A DNA stretch of 64,000 nucleotides from Amycolatopsis eburnea (GCF_003937945.1 NZ_RSEC01000059.1:417422-481421), one strand, 5' to 3'; numbered from the stretch's first letter, positions 8,038 to 16,109 are shown. Notes: generated by a model from the sequence alone, not told the origin. Translations and numbers: made by a program.

Positions 8038-9576
8038 ATGGTGACCCTGGACCGGCTGGTGAACGTCCTCGGCGGGTACGGCGTGCGGCTGTGCTGCTGC
8101 CCGGTCTCGCGGGACGTGTCGCTGCGCGATGTCGTGATGCACGACCCGGGTGAGGCCCGCCGGCCGCGCGGGGACGTGTACCTCGCCGTCGGGGCGGAGT
8201 CCGCCGTCGCGGCCGTGGAGCTGGCGGCCGCCGCCCGGGCGTCGGTTGTCCTGGTGCGTGCGGCCGCGCCCGTGGAACCCGCGGTGGTCGCGGCCGCGGA
8301 GGCCGGTGGGGTCGCGGTGCTCGCCGTCGAGCCGGAGGTGTCGTGGGGCGAGCTCGCCGGTGTCGTCTACGGGCTGGTGCTCGAAGGGCGCGAGACCGAG
8401 TCGGGGCGCGGGCCGACCGACCTGTTCGCCCTCGCCGACAGCCTGGCCGACGCACTCGGCAGCACGGTGACCATCGAGGACCAGCTTTCCCGCGTCCTCG
8501 CGTATTCCAGCCTGCAGCACGGCGCCGACCAGGTCCGGCTGGAGACGATCCTCGGCCGCCGGGTGCCGGACCGCGCTCGTGAGCTGTTCGAACGGCGGGG
8601 TGTGTTCGCCCACCTCGCGGCGTCCGACGAGCCGGTGTTCGTCGAGGCCGCGCCGGAGCAGGGGCTGAGCGGGCGCATGGTGGTCGCGGTCCGGGCCGGC
8701 CGCGAGTCGCTGGGCTCGATCTGGGTCGAGTGCGAGCGCCCGCTCGACGACGCCCGGCGGGCCGTGCTGCGGGACAGCGCGCGCACGGTCGGGGTGCACC
8801 TGCTGCGGTCGCGGGCGAGCGCGGACCTCGAGCGGCAGGTCGAGTCCGATCTGGTGATCCGGCTGCTCGAGGGCACGCCGGACGCGGCGTCGGTGCTCAG
8901 CCGGCTGGGGCTGGCGCCCGGGCGGTTCCGGGTGATCGCCCTGCAGGCCCACATCGCGCAGGAGCGCCACGCCGCGCTCCTGCTGGCCTTCGAACGCGCC
9001 ACCACCGGGTTCGGCTGGTCGCGGCCGGGACGCAGCACGTTGTTCAGCAACACCGTGTACACCGTCCTGCCGGGGGAGGAGGTCACCGCGGCGCGGAAGT
9101 GGGTCGACGGCATGCGGGCCGCCTTGCCCGGGCCGGTGACGGTCGTCGCGGGGATCGGGGCCGCGGCCACCTTCGGCGAGCTGCCGGCGAGCCGGCAGGA
9201 AGCCGACGAGTGCGTCGCCCTCCACGACGCGCACCCCGGCGGCGACGCGGCCATCGCCTACGACGAGTCCTGGGACGACATCCTGGTGCAGCGGCTGCGG
9301 GCGGCCGCGGCGGCCGGCCGGGCGCCGGCCCGGGGGCCGATCGCCGACCTCGCCCGCCACGACGCGGAGAACGGCACCGGCTACCTCGGCACCCTGCGCG
9401 CGTGGCTGGAGACCCAGGGCGACCTCGCGCAGGCCGCCGAGCGGCTCGGCGTGCACCCGAACACGATCCGCTATCGGCTGCGGAAGATGGCCGAGGTGAC
9501 GACCCTGCAGCTCGACGTGCCCGCGAAGCGGCTCGCCATGATCATCGAGCTGGCCGTCGCCCAGCCGCCGGTTTGA
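8038..9576 (+). CDS. PucR-family regulator (N-terminal purine-catabolism domain type)
   Basis: A 512-residue regulator. The N-terminal part (about 1-125; SLRDVVMHDPGEARRPRGDV, then YLAVG) matches the PucR N-terminal domain. A GGDEF-like middle region follows (about 290-400, FRVIALQAHIA to VVAGIGAAATFGELPASRQEA). The C-terminal HTH_30 is at about 455-505 (GDLAQAAERLGVHPNTIRYR). PucR-type proteins usually activate adjacent catabolic genes. A perfect 17-bp dyad at 9605-9621 sits between this gene and the flavoenzyme at 9686, so that gene is the likely target. Confidence 0.88.
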   Translation: MVTLDRLVNVLGGYGVRLCCCPVSRDVSLRDVVMHDPGEARRPRGDVYLAVGAESAVAAVELAAAARASVVLVRAAAPVEPAVVAAAEAGGVAVLAVEPEVSWGELAGVVYGLVLEGRETESGRGPTDLFALADSLADALGSTVTIEDQLSRVLAYSSLQHGADQVRLETILGRRVPDRARELFERRGVFAHLAASDEPVFVEAAPEQGLSGRMVVAVRAGRESLGSIWVECERPLDDARRAVLRDSARTVGVHLLRSRASADLERQVESDLVIRLLEGTPDAASVLSRLGLAPGRFRVIALQAHIAQERHAALLLAFERATTGFGWSRPGRSTLFSNTVYTVLPGEEVTAARKWVDGMRAALPGPVTVVAGIGAAATFGELPASRQEADECVALHDAHPGGDAAIAYDESWDDILVQRLRAAAAAGRAPARGPIADLARHDAENGTGYLGTLRAWLETQGDLAQAAERLGVHPNTIRYRLRKMAEVTTLQLDVPAKRLAMIIELAVAQPPV

Positions 9577-9604
9577 CCGGAAGCGACAAACGCGCCGGCC
9601 GGGA

Positions 9605-9621
9605 TTGTCCGATTCGGACAA
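9605..9621. promoter_or_regulatory. 17-bp dyad, probable PucR binding site
   Basis: TTGTCCGATTCGGACAA: perfect 8-bp arms around one base, 65 bp before the flavoenzyme start at 9686 and 29 bp after the end of the PucR gene. It is flanked by a second weaker symmetry (CGCCGGCC on the left, CGCCGGCC on the right). That the neighbouring PucR protein binds here is inference from position. Confidence 0.6.
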
Positions 9622-9685
9622 CCACGCCGGCCCCGATCCGGGTCATCCTGGCCGCACCAGCACCACTCGCGCCCCGGAGGACCTC

Positions 9686-10948
9686 ATGCCCGAACCCGAC
9701 CGGCTGGACGGCGGCCCGCGCTCGGTGATCGTCATCGGCGCCGGCGTGGTCGGCCTGTCGACCGCGTGGTTCCTGCAGGAACGCGGGGTCCGGGTGACCG
9801 TGGTCGACCGCGCGGGCGTCGCCGCGGGGGCGTCCTGGGGCAACGCCGGCTGGCTTTCGCCGGGGCTCGCCATCCCGCTCAACGAGCCGAGCGTGCTGCG
9901 CTACGGCCTGCGGACGCTGTTCGACCGGCAGGCACCGCTGCACGTCCCCGCGACCCCGGACCCCGGGCTGTGGGCGTTCCTGGCCCGGTTCGCCGCGCAC
10001 TGCACCGGCGCGTCCTGGACCCGCGCGGTCCGGGCCAACCTGCCGCTGAACGACGAATGCCTCGAAGCGTTCGACGTCCTCACCGCGAACGGCGTCGACG
10101 CCCCCACCATCGACGCGCCCATCACGGCGGTGTTCGAGTCCGCCCAGCAGGCGGCCGGGCTGCTCGCGGAACTGCGGCGCATGCGCGAAGCCGGCCAGGA
10201 AATCGCCTGCACCGGCCTGACCGCCACCGATCTCGCGAAGCGGCTCCCGCAGGTGAACGTCCCCGGCGGCGCCGGCGTCCGGCTCGACGGCCAGCGGTAC
10301 GTCGACCCCGGCCGGTTCGCCGAATCGCTCGCGCGTGCGGTGGTCAGCCGGGGCGGCACTATCCGGCACCGCTTCGCCGTCACCTCCGTGCGCCCGCACC
10401 CGCACGCCGTCGCCGTGCGCTCGGCGGCCGGGCAGACGCTGTCCGCGCACGCCGTGGTCCTGGCCACGGGGGCGTGGCTCGGCGAGCTGGGCAAGCGGTT
10501 CGGGGTCACCGCCGGGGTGCGGGCCGGGCGCGGCTACTCGTTCACCGTCCCGACGGACGACCCCGTGCCGGGCCCGATCTACCTGCCCGGCATCCGGGTG
10601 GCGTGCACGCCGTACCGCGGGGGCCTCCGGGTGGCGGGGACCATGGAGTTCCGGAAGCCGGACGCGCCGCTCGACGAGGCGCGGGTCGAGGCGATCGTCG
10701 CCTCGGCGCGGCCGTTGCTCACCGGCATCCGGTGGGACGAGCGCACCGACGTCTGGGTCGGCTCCCGCCCGGTCACCGCCGACGGCCGCCCGGTGATCGG
10801 CGCGGCCGGCGCGCCGGGGTTGTTCGTCGCGGGCGGGCACGGCATGTGGGGGCTGACCCACGGACCGGTCACCGGGCGCCTGCTCGCCGAGCACATCACC
10901 ACCGGCAAGCAGCCCGAAGCCCTCCGCCCGTTCGACCCCCTGCGCTGA
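9686..10948 (+). CDS. FAD-dependent D-amino-acid dehydrogenase-like oxidoreductase
   Basis: A 420-residue protein of the DadA/glycine oxidase (DAO) family. The FAD-binding Rossmann fold opens with VIVIGAGVVGLSTAW (about 13-27) and VTVVDR. WGNAGWLSPG (about 52-61) is typical of DadA. The C-terminal SRPVTADGRPVIG and GHGMWGLTHGPVTGRL close the FAD domain. The family oxidatively deaminates D-amino acids or related secondary amines, passing electrons to quinone or oxygen. The ATG at 9686 follows GGAGG at 5 bases. Probably regulated by the upstream PucR gene through the dyad at 9605-9621. Confidence 0.85.
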   Translation: MPEPDRLDGGPRSVIVIGAGVVGLSTAWFLQERGVRVTVVDRAGVAAGASWGNAGWLSPGLAIPLNEPSVLRYGLRTLFDRQAPLHVPATPDPGLWAFLARFAAHCTGASWTRAVRANLPLNDECLEAFDVLTANGVDAPTIDAPITAVFESAQQAAGLLAELRRMREAGQEIACTGLTATDLAKRLPQVNVPGGAGVRLDGQRYVDPGRFAESLARAVVSRGGTIRHRFAVTSVRPHPHAVAVRSAAGQTLSAHAVVLATGAWLGELGKRFGVTAGVRAGRGYSFTVPTDDPVPGPIYLPGIRVACTPYRGGLRVAGTMEFRKPDAPLDEARVEAIVASARPLLTGIRWDERTDVWVGSRPVTADGRPVIGAAGAPGLFVAGGHGMWGLTHGPVTGRLLAEHITTGKQPEALRPFDPLR

Positions 10949-10953
10949 CCGCC

Positions 10954-11130
10954 GTGCCCGCGAACGGTGAAGCGCTGACTCCGGGCGAGCGGAGCGAGCT
11001 GATCCGGCTCCGCGCCGAGAACGCGTTGCTGCGCACCGAAAAGGACATCCTGCTGAAGGCGGCCACCGGGTTCGCCATCGACGCGGGTGCCCTCCCGCCG
11101 GGTGCGCTCGGCAAGCCAGAGCCCCGCTGA
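10954..11130 (+). pseudogene. IS3-type transposase OrfA remnant (or small coiled-coil protein)
   Basis: A 58-codon frame starting with GTG, 5 bp after the flavoenzyme stop. LTPGERSELIRLRAENALLR followed by TEKDILLKAA matches the leucine-zipper end of IS3-family OrfA proteins. The N-terminal helix-turn-helix, OrfB and terminal inverted repeats are absent, so it cannot be a working element. It could still be translated as a small coiled-coil protein because it is open and tightly linked to the preceding gene. Confidence 0.45.
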
Positions 11131-11149
11131 CCGACGCGGGCTCACCGAT

Positions 11150-11195
11150 GTCCGTGGGGGCTGGGACCTCCCCCTCCCGTCCAGCCCCCACGGAC
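11150..11195 (+). terminator. Hairpin between transposase remnant and GreA-like gene
   Basis: GTCCGTGGGGGCTGG (11150-11164) pairs perfectly with CCAGCCCCCACGGAC (11181-11195) across a 16-base pyrimidine-rich loop. There is no T-tract, which is common for terminators in G+C-rich actinomycetes. It probably ends transcription of the flavoenzyme unit before the GreA-like gene at 11221, though it could also act in the 5' leader of that gene. Confidence 0.55.
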
Positions 11196-11220
11196 GCCCA
11201 CCACCCGGAAGGAGAACACC

Positions 11221-11682
11221 ATGACCACCTCGGCTCGTCCGTGGCTGACACCGCACACCCACCGCAGCCTGCTCCGGGAGCGCGCCGACCTGATGCGCGG
11301 GGAAAGCGCTTCCGGCGGCGACGATCCCGACGGCATCGTGCAGGAACGCCACCGCCGGAACCGGATCCGCCAGATCGACGACATCCTGCGCGACGCCGTG
11401 GTCGGTGAAGATCCGCCCGACGACGGGATCGCCGAACCGGGCATGGTGCTCACCGTCCGGTACGACGACAGCGCCGCCGCCGAAACCTTCCTGCTCGGTT
11501 CGCTCGACGAAACGGGGCAGGACGACCTCGACGTCTACTCGCCGGACTCGCCGCTGGGTCGCGCGTTGGCCGGCGCGAAACGAGGCGAGCAACGGACCTA
11601 CCGCGTCCCCAACGGCGCCACGGTTCGCGTCACCCTGATCGATGCCGAGCCTTACGGGCGCTTCCGGCGGCTCGCCCGGTAG
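11221..11682 (+). CDS. GreA/GreB C-terminal-domain protein
   Basis: A 153-residue protein. The second half (about 76-150; PGMVLTVRYDDSAAAETFLL, then SPLGRALAGAKRGEQRTYRV) matches the FKBP-like C-terminal domain of GreA/GreB elongation factors, which contacts RNA polymerase. The N-terminal part (TPHTHRSLLRERADLMRG, then QERHRRNRIRQIDDILRDAV) is a shortened version of the Gre coiled coil. Such proteins may modulate RNA polymerase without full cleavage-factor activity. The ATG follows AAGGAG. It lies just before the stress operon at 11753-13636 and may be part of the same physiology. Confidence 0.75.
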   Translation: MTTSARPWLTPHTHRSLLRERADLMRGESASGGDDPDGIVQERHRRNRIRQIDDILRDAVVGEDPPDDGIAEPGMVLTVRYDDSAAAETFLLGSLDETGQDDLDVYSPDSPLGRALAGAKRGEQRTYRVPNGATVRVTLIDAEPYGRFRRLAR

Positions 11683-11691
11683 GCGACCGGG

Positions 11692-11720
11692 CCACATATA
11701 TCGTGTTACGATACATGTGG
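11692..11720. promoter_or_regulatory. 29-bp dyad upstream of the UspA-MarR operon
   Basis: CCACATATATCGT and ACGATACATGTGG, separated by GTT, pair at 12 of 13 positions. It is the only A+T-rich stretch in the region and lies 33 bp before the UspA start at 11753, overlapping the probable promoter. The core TATCGT-GTT-ACGATA looks like PadR or MarR operators. The operon encodes its own MarR protein, the first candidate to bind it. Binding is inferred. Confidence 0.65.
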
Positions 11721-11752
11721 GGTTCACCGACGGCGGAGAACGAGGTGAGGCG

Positions 11753-12652
11753 ATGCGGCGCGGACGTTCGATCGTCGTCGGCGTGGACGGCACCGGGTCC
11801 GCCCGCGACGCACTCGACTGGGCGGCCGCGGAAGCCGCGGTCCGGCAGCTCCCGTTGCGTGTCGTGCACGCCTACGCGGCGGCGCCGTCGTGGGCCGTCA
11901 CGGGTGAAGTGCCGTGCCCGTACGAAAACTTCGGTGTTCCCGACGTCGCGAGGGCGGTGACCGAGCAGGCGGTGCGACGCGCGCGGGAGGTGGCTGCCGA
12001 GCTGGAGATCAGCACCCGGCTGGTGCTCGGCGCCGGGGCGCCCGCGCTGCTCGCCCAGTGCGACGACGCCGAGCTGCTCGTCCTGGGCAGCCGCGGGCGG
12101 GGCGGGGTGTGGGGGGTGTTCGGCGGTTCCGTCAGCTGCCGGGTCGCCATGCACGCCGCGTGCCCCGTCGTCGTGGTCCGCCCGATGCGGCCCGCGGAAC
12201 CCGGGCGCTCGGCCGCGCGCGTCGTGGTCGGTGTCGACGGTTCGTCCGGCTCCACGCGCGCCGTCGAATTCGCCGTGCGTGCCGCGGCGCAGCGCGGGGT
12301 GGGCGTCACCGCCGTCCACGCCTGGGCCCCGCGCGGCACGGCCGACCTCGCCGCGGTCACCGACGACTGGTCGCTCGCCGAAGCCGCCGAGTGGCGGACG
12401 TTGCAGCGCGTCTTCGCGCCGTGGCGGTCCCGCCTGGGCCCCGCGCGGATCGACCTCCGGCTCGTCCCGGGGCGGGCCCAGGACGCGCTGGTGGCCGAGT
12501 CCGCCGGCGCGGCCCTCGTCGTGGTCGGGACCCGGGGCCGGGGGAGTGTGCGGGCGGCGCTGGCCGGGTCGGTGAGCCAAGCCGTCCTGCAGCGCGCCGG
12601 CTGCCCCGTCGCCGTCGTCCGGGTGGGTGGACGTGGTCTCATGGAACGATGA
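11753..12652 (+). CDS. Universal stress protein, tandem UspA domains
   Basis: A 299-residue protein with two Usp domains. The first (about 1-142) starts RRGRSIVVGVDGTGSARDAL and carries the ATP loop GSRGRGGVWGVFGGSVSCRV. The second (about 155-295) starts ARVVVGVDGSSGSTRAV and carries GTRGRGSVRAALAGSVSQAV. Both loops fit G-2X-G-9X-G-S/T, so ATP binding is expected. In actinomycetes such proteins respond to hypoxia, redox or nutrient stress. The ATG at 11753 follows GAGGTGAGG. The stop overlaps the MarR start (ATGA), so it heads a translationally coupled operon. Confidence 0.9.
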   Translation: MRRGRSIVVGVDGTGSARDALDWAAAEAAVRQLPLRVVHAYAAAPSWAVTGEVPCPYENFGVPDVARAVTEQAVRRAREVAAELEISTRLVLGAGAPALLAQCDDAELLVLGSRGRGGVWGVFGGSVSCRVAMHAACPVVVVRPMRPAEPGRSAARVVVGVDGSSGSTRAVEFAVRAAAQRGVGVTAVHAWAPRGTADLAAVTDDWSLAEAAEWRTLQRVFAPWRSRLGPARIDLRLVPGRAQDALVAESAGAALVVVGTRGRGSVRAALAGSVSQAVLQRAGCPVAVVRVGGRGLMER

Positions 12653-13098
12653 CGGCGAAGGACGAGCGCGTGCGATCGAAGCAGCTCACCAAGCAGGACT
12701 TCGAGGAGCTCGCGCGCTTCCGCTTCGGCATCCGGCGTTACCTGCGCTTCAGCGAGGAAACGGTGCGCCGCCACGGCTTGACGCCCCAGCACTACCAGCT
12801 GATGCTGGCGCTCAAGGGTTTCCCCGGTCGCGAGTGGGCGACGATGCGGGAGCTGGCCGAGCGGCTGCAGCTGCGGCACCACAGCGTCGTCGAACTGGTC
12901 GACCGGGCCCAGAAGCAGGATCTGGTGGAGCGGGCGCCGGACCCGGCCGACGCCCGCGTCGTGCGGGTGCAGCTGACCGCGGGCGGGCAGCGGGCCCTCG
13001 CGCAGCTGAGCGCGCTGCACCGCGACGAACTCCGGCGCCTCGGCACCGCGCTCACCCTGCCCAGCTGGGACGACAACGGCGACGGAGGCGGAGAATGA
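12649..13098 (+). CDS. MarR-family transcriptional regulator
   Basis: A 149-residue winged-helix protein: FRFGIRRYLRFSEETVRRHG is the first dimerisation helix, WATMRELAERLQLRHHSVVE holds the recognition helix (about 66-85), and DPADARVVRVQLTAGG is the wing. The start overlaps the UspA stop by ATGA and its stop overlaps the DUF488 start. It probably autoregulates the operon through the dyad at 11692-11720. The ligand is unknown; UspA, DUF488 and a Cys-rich protein as co-genes suggest oxidative or electrophile stress. Confidence 0.88.
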   Translation: MTAKDERVRSKQLTKQDFEELARFRFGIRRYLRFSEETVRRHGLTPQHYQLMLALKGFPGREWATMRELAERLQLRHHSVVELVDRAQKQDLVERAPDPADARVVRVQLTAGGQRALAQLSALHRDELRRLGTALTLPSWDDNGDGGGE

Positions 13099-13457
13099 CG
13101 GGACGACCGCGCGTGCGGCGCGTGTACGACGAACCCGCGTCCGAGGACGGCGTCCGGGTCCTGGTGGACCGGCTGTGGCCCCGCGGGATCCGCAAGGACG
13201 CGCTGGACCTCGACGACTGGACCAAGGACGTCGCCCCCTCGGCCGAGCTGCGCGAGTGGTTCGGCCACGATCCGGGGAAGTTCGCCGATTTCACCGCCCG
13301 GTACCGCGACGAACTGGCCACGGACCCGGGCCGGGCGGCGCTCGAACGCCTCCGTGCCCTGTCGCGCGGCGGGCCGCTGACCCTGCTCACCGCGACCAAG
13401 GACGTGACGCACAGCCACGCCGCGGTCCTGGCCGGGCTGCTCGGGGAGGACCGATGA
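13095..13457 (+). CDS. DUF488-family protein
   Basis: A 120-residue protein with the family motifs RRVYDEPASEDGVRVLVDRL then WPRGIRK at the N-terminus, LDDWTKDVAPSAELREWF (about 39-56) and a C-terminal LTLLTATKDVTHSHAAVL. DUF488 proteins are widespread and uncharacterised. It is third in the overlapping UspA-MarR-DUF488 operon (ATGA at both ends), which supports a stress role. Confidence 0.85.
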   Translation: MTGRPRVRRVYDEPASEDGVRVLVDRLWPRGIRKDALDLDDWTKDVAPSAELREWFGHDPGKFADFTARYRDELATDPGRAALERLRALSRGGPLTLLTATKDVTHSHAAVLAGLLGEDR

Positions 13458-13636
13458 CCACGCCGTCGCGCTCGCCCGCTGCCGAACCGCCGTCCGGCGG
13501 CGATCCGGTGTGCTGGCTGAACCGCGTCTGCCCGGAGTGCGGCCAGTTCATCGAGGACGCCGAGGCCGATCCCGAGACGCATTGCCCGAGCCCGCGGTCC
13601 CGCGAGCCGGGTGTTCTACCGAATCCACTCGGTTAA
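13454..13636 (+). CDS. Small Cys-rich protein (zinc-ribbon-like), function unknown
   Basis: A 60-residue protein starting at the ATG that overlaps the DUF488 stop (ATGA). The core DPVCWLNRVCPECGQFIEDA followed by a later HCP gives four cysteines in a C-x5-C-x2-C ... H-C pattern, suitable for a zinc or Fe-S site or for redox chemistry. It closes the four-gene operon. Its stop lies 8 bp before the start of the next regulator and overlaps that gene's promoter. Not a recognised family. Confidence 0.7.
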   Translation: MTTPSRSPAAEPPSGGDPVCWLNRVCPECGQFIEDAEADPETHCPSPRSREPGVLPNPLG

Positions 13637-13645
13637 AATCAGGCA
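13634..13645 (+). promoter_or_regulatory. Leaderless -10 element for the COG2345-type regulator
   Basis: TAAAAT (13634-13639) ends 5 bases before the ATG at 13645, and no ribosome binding site is visible. Transcription should start at the ATG itself. No convincing -35 hexamer is seen. Confidence 0.45.
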
Positions 13646-14322
13646 TGCGTGAACGGCCGTTGACCGATGCCACATCGAGGGCCGCGCCGGGCGAGAGCCG
13701 GGCCCGGGTGCTGGACCTGCTGCGCGCGGCGGCGGAGCCGCTCGGCGTGCAGCAGGTCGCGGCGGCGGCGAACCTGCACGCGAACACCGCCCGCTTCCAC
13801 CTGGACAACCTGGTCGACACCGGCTTGGCCGAGCGGCACGTCGAGGAGCGCACCCAGCCCGGCCGGCCCCGGATGGTCTACCGGGCGACCGTGCAGGACG
13901 CCGGCCAGCGGAGCTACCGGCTGCTCGCGACCATGCTGACCACCCTGGTCGCCGGTGAACTGCCGCAGCCACGGCAGGCGGCCATCACCGCGGGGCGGGA
14001 ATGGGGCCGTTACCTGGCCGAGCGGCCGGCGCCGTTCGAGCGCGTCGACGCCGAGGAGGGAATCCGGCGCCTGTCGGCCGTGCTCGCCGACGCCGGCTTC
14101 GCGCCCGGTGCCGTCGAGGACGACGGCCACCCGGTCATCCCGCTCCGGCACTGCCCGTTCCGGGAAATCGCGCAGCAGCACCAGGCGGTGGTGTGCTCGC
14201 TGCACCTCGGGCTGATGCAGGGCGTCCTGGCCGAAGTGCGCGCGCCGGTCGACGCGCACCGGCTCGACCCCTTCGTCGAACCGTCCCTGTGCCTGGCTCA
14301 CCTGGCCGTGTCGAGCTCTTGA
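13645..14322 (+). CDS. ArsR-like HTH regulator of the COG2345 type with Cys/His C-terminal motif
   Basis: A 225-residue protein. An N-terminal winged HTH is at about 18-85 (SRARVLDLLRAAAEPLGVQQ, HANTARFHLDNLVDTGL). The C-terminal half holds HCPFREIAQQHQAVVCSLHL (about 176-195) and GLMQGVL, the Cys/His motif of the COG2345 group that in some members (SufR-like) holds an Fe-S cluster. Here the visible ligands are one His and two Cys, so cluster or metal binding is possible but not shown. The ATG at 13645 appears leaderless. The last 25 bp overlap the tail of the convergent exporter gene. Confidence 0.8.
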   Translation: MRERPLTDATSRAAPGESRARVLDLLRAAAEPLGVQQVAAAANLHANTARFHLDNLVDTGLAERHVEERTQPGRPRMVYRATVQDAGQRSYRLLATMLTTLVAGELPQPRQAAITAGREWGRYLAERPAPFERVDAEEGIRRLSAVLADAGFAPGAVEDDGHPVIPLRHCPFREIAQQHQAVVCSLHLGLMQGVLAEVRAPVDAHRLDPFVEPSLCLAHLAVSSS

Positions 14323-15197
14323 CTACGGCGGGGGGCGCGGCGGGACGCGAAGTACGCGCCCGCCAGGATCAGCGCGCTGCCGGTGAGCTGCAGCGGTGTC
14401 GGGCGTTCGCCCAGGACGATCGCGCCCAAAGCCAAAGCGCCGATCGGGGTCAGCATGAGCAGGGCCGCGCCCACCTCGCTGGGCAGCCGCGGGGTCGCGA
14501 GCGCGACGAGCAGCCACCCGGCGACCTGGCCGCCGAACGCGACCAGCACCAGCCAGCCGAACTGCGCCCAGCCCGGCGCCAGTGTCATGCCGTGCCAGAG
14601 GAACCCCGCGCCGAGCGACACCAGCGCCGCGCTCACGACCACGTACTGGTAGGTCTGCACGGTCCGGCCCGCGCTCCCGCCGCGGCGCAGCAGGAACAGG
14701 AACCCCGAGTAGCACGCCGCCGCCAACAGGGCGTGGATCGTGCCGGCGAGCGGGTCGGTACCGCCGACGTCCTGGTCGAGGACGCCGCCGGTGAGCACGA
14801 TCCCGGCGAGCATGACGGGCAGGAGCAGCAGGAAGCGGCGGCTGACCGGCTCCCGGTCCACGGCGAGGGCGAGCAGCGGGACGAGCGCCACCTGGGCGTT
14901 GACCAGCACGGTCGACAGTCCCGCCCCGACCTCGCCGATCGCCTGGGTCCACCACAGCGCGTCGCCGGCGAAGAGCGTCCCGGCGGCCAGCGCGTACAGC
15001 CGTTGGCGATTCGACGGCGGGCCTTCGCGGCGCCACTCGAAGATCACCAACGGCAGCAGCATCGCCGCGGCCAGCGCGCACCGGTAGAACGTCGCCGTCC
15101 CCGGTGACGCACCCGAGACGCCGATCAGCACCGCCGACGTCGAGACCCCGAGCGCTCCGGCGGCCATCGCCCACGTCGGGTGAGCGTTGACAGGCAT
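14298..15197 (-). CDS. EamA-family (DMT superfamily) transporter
   Basis: A 299-residue membrane protein with about ten helices in two EamA repeats, the first about 8-140 (WAMAAGALGVSTSAVLIGVS to LLPVMLAGIVLTGG), the second about 150-285 (LAGTIHALLAAACYSGFLFL to LTGSALILAGAYFA). APGWAQ and LGERPTPLQLTGSALIL are typical of the family. Members export amino acids, drugs or metabolites; the substrate cannot be told. The ATG at 15197 follows GGAG. The UspA gene upstream in the same direction is 9 bp away, so the two are probably co-transcribed. Confidence 0.85.
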   Translation of the reverse strand: MPVNAHPTWAMAAGALGVSTSAVLIGVSGASPGTATFYRCALAAAMLLPLVIFEWRREGPPSNRQRLYALAAGTLFAGDALWWTQAIGEVGAGLSTVLVNAQVALVPLLALAVDREPVSRRFLLLLPVMLAGIVLTGGVLDQDVGGTDPLAGTIHALLAAACYSGFLFLLRRGGSAGRTVQTYQYVVVSAALVSLGAGFLWHGMTLAPGWAQFGWLVLVAFGGQVAGWLLVALATPRLPSEVGAALLMLTPIGALALGAIVLGERPTPLQLTGSALILAGAYFASRRAPRRSQELDTAR

Positions 15198-15206
15198 CGG
15201 CTCCGC

Positions 15207-16109
15207 TCAGGCCTTCGCGGGCGGGTGCACGACGGCGACCGGGCAGGGGGCGTGGTAGATCATCGCGTGGCTGACCGAGCCGAGCAGCAGCCTGCCGAGG
15301 GTGCCGCGGCCGTGGCTGCCGACGACCAGCAGCGCGGCGCCGTCGGCGGTGTCCAGCAGCGCGCGGGCGGGCCGGTCGATGCTGACGGTCCGGCGCACGA
15401 CCACGCCGGGGTGCTGCTCGGCGTGCGCGGCCAGGGCGTCGGCGAGCACCTCCTGCCCGCGCCGGCTGATGTCCTGCCAGTCCTCCGCCCAGCCGGCGAC
15501 GGGTTCCATGGCGTGCATGGGCAGGTCGGCCCAGGAGTGCACGGCCAGCAGTTCGCGCTCGTGCCGGTCGGCGAAGTCGTAGGCGAAGGCGACGGCTTCG
15601 GCGCTGAGGTCGGACCCGTCGACGCCGACCACGACCGGCCCGTTCGCGGAGTAGGAGTCGGAAGACCGGACCACGACCACCGGGCGCTCGCCGGAATGCA
15701 GCAGCTCGGCGGCCGTCGACCCGAGCACGACCCGCGGCAGCGCGCCCCGCCCGGACGCGCCGATCACCAGCAGTTCCGCCTCCCGGGCGGCGCGGGCCAG
15801 CGCCTCGCCGGTCCGGCCCGATTCGACGCTCGTTCGCACGGTCAGCTCCGGCCGGGACTTGGCGAGCTCGTCGGCGACGTCGGCGAGCAGGGCTTCGGCG
15901 TGGGTGCGAGCGGTCAGTTCCTGCTCCGCCTCGTCCGTGCCGGGCACCGGCTGCGGGCCGCCCGGTGACCAGTGGACGACCTGGACCACGGCCAGCGCGC
16001 AGCCGCGGCTGGCGGCTTCTTCGGCCGCCCAGTCCACCGCCGCCCTGGCCGGGCCGGATCCGTCGTAGCCGGCCACAACCCATCGCGGTGCCGGGGACGC
16101 TCCGGACAT
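15207..16109 (-). CDS. Universal stress protein, tandem UspA domains
   Basis: A 300-residue protein with two Usp domains and intact ATP loops: GASGRGALPRVVLGSTAAEL in the first half and GSHGRGTLGRLLLGSVSHAM in the second. The ATG at 16109 is preferred over the GTG just before it because GGAGG then lies 5 bases upstream rather than 2. It leads an operon with the EamA exporter (9-bp gap). It is the second UspA protein within 5 kb, in the opposite direction to the first. Confidence 0.88.
   Translation of the reverse strand: MSGASPAPRWVVAGYDGSGPARAAVDWAAEEAASRGCALAVVQVVHWSPGGPQPVPGTDEAEQELTARTHAEALLADVADELAKSRPELTVRTSVESGRTGEALARAAREAELLVIGASGRGALPRVVLGSTAAELLHSGERPVVVVRSSDSYSANGPVVVGVDGSDLSAEAVAFAYDFADRHERELLAVHSWADLPMHAMEPVAGWAEDWQDISRRGQEVLADALAAHAEQHPGVVVRRTVSIDRPARALLDTADGAALLVVGSHGRGTLGRLLLGSVSHAMIYHAPCPVAVVHPPAKA

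Noticed and set aside
10954..11195. Transposase remnant plus hairpin as an intact insertion sequence or MITE
   Set aside because: No OrfB, no terminal inverted repeats around the frame and no target duplication are visible; the hairpin is better read as a terminator.
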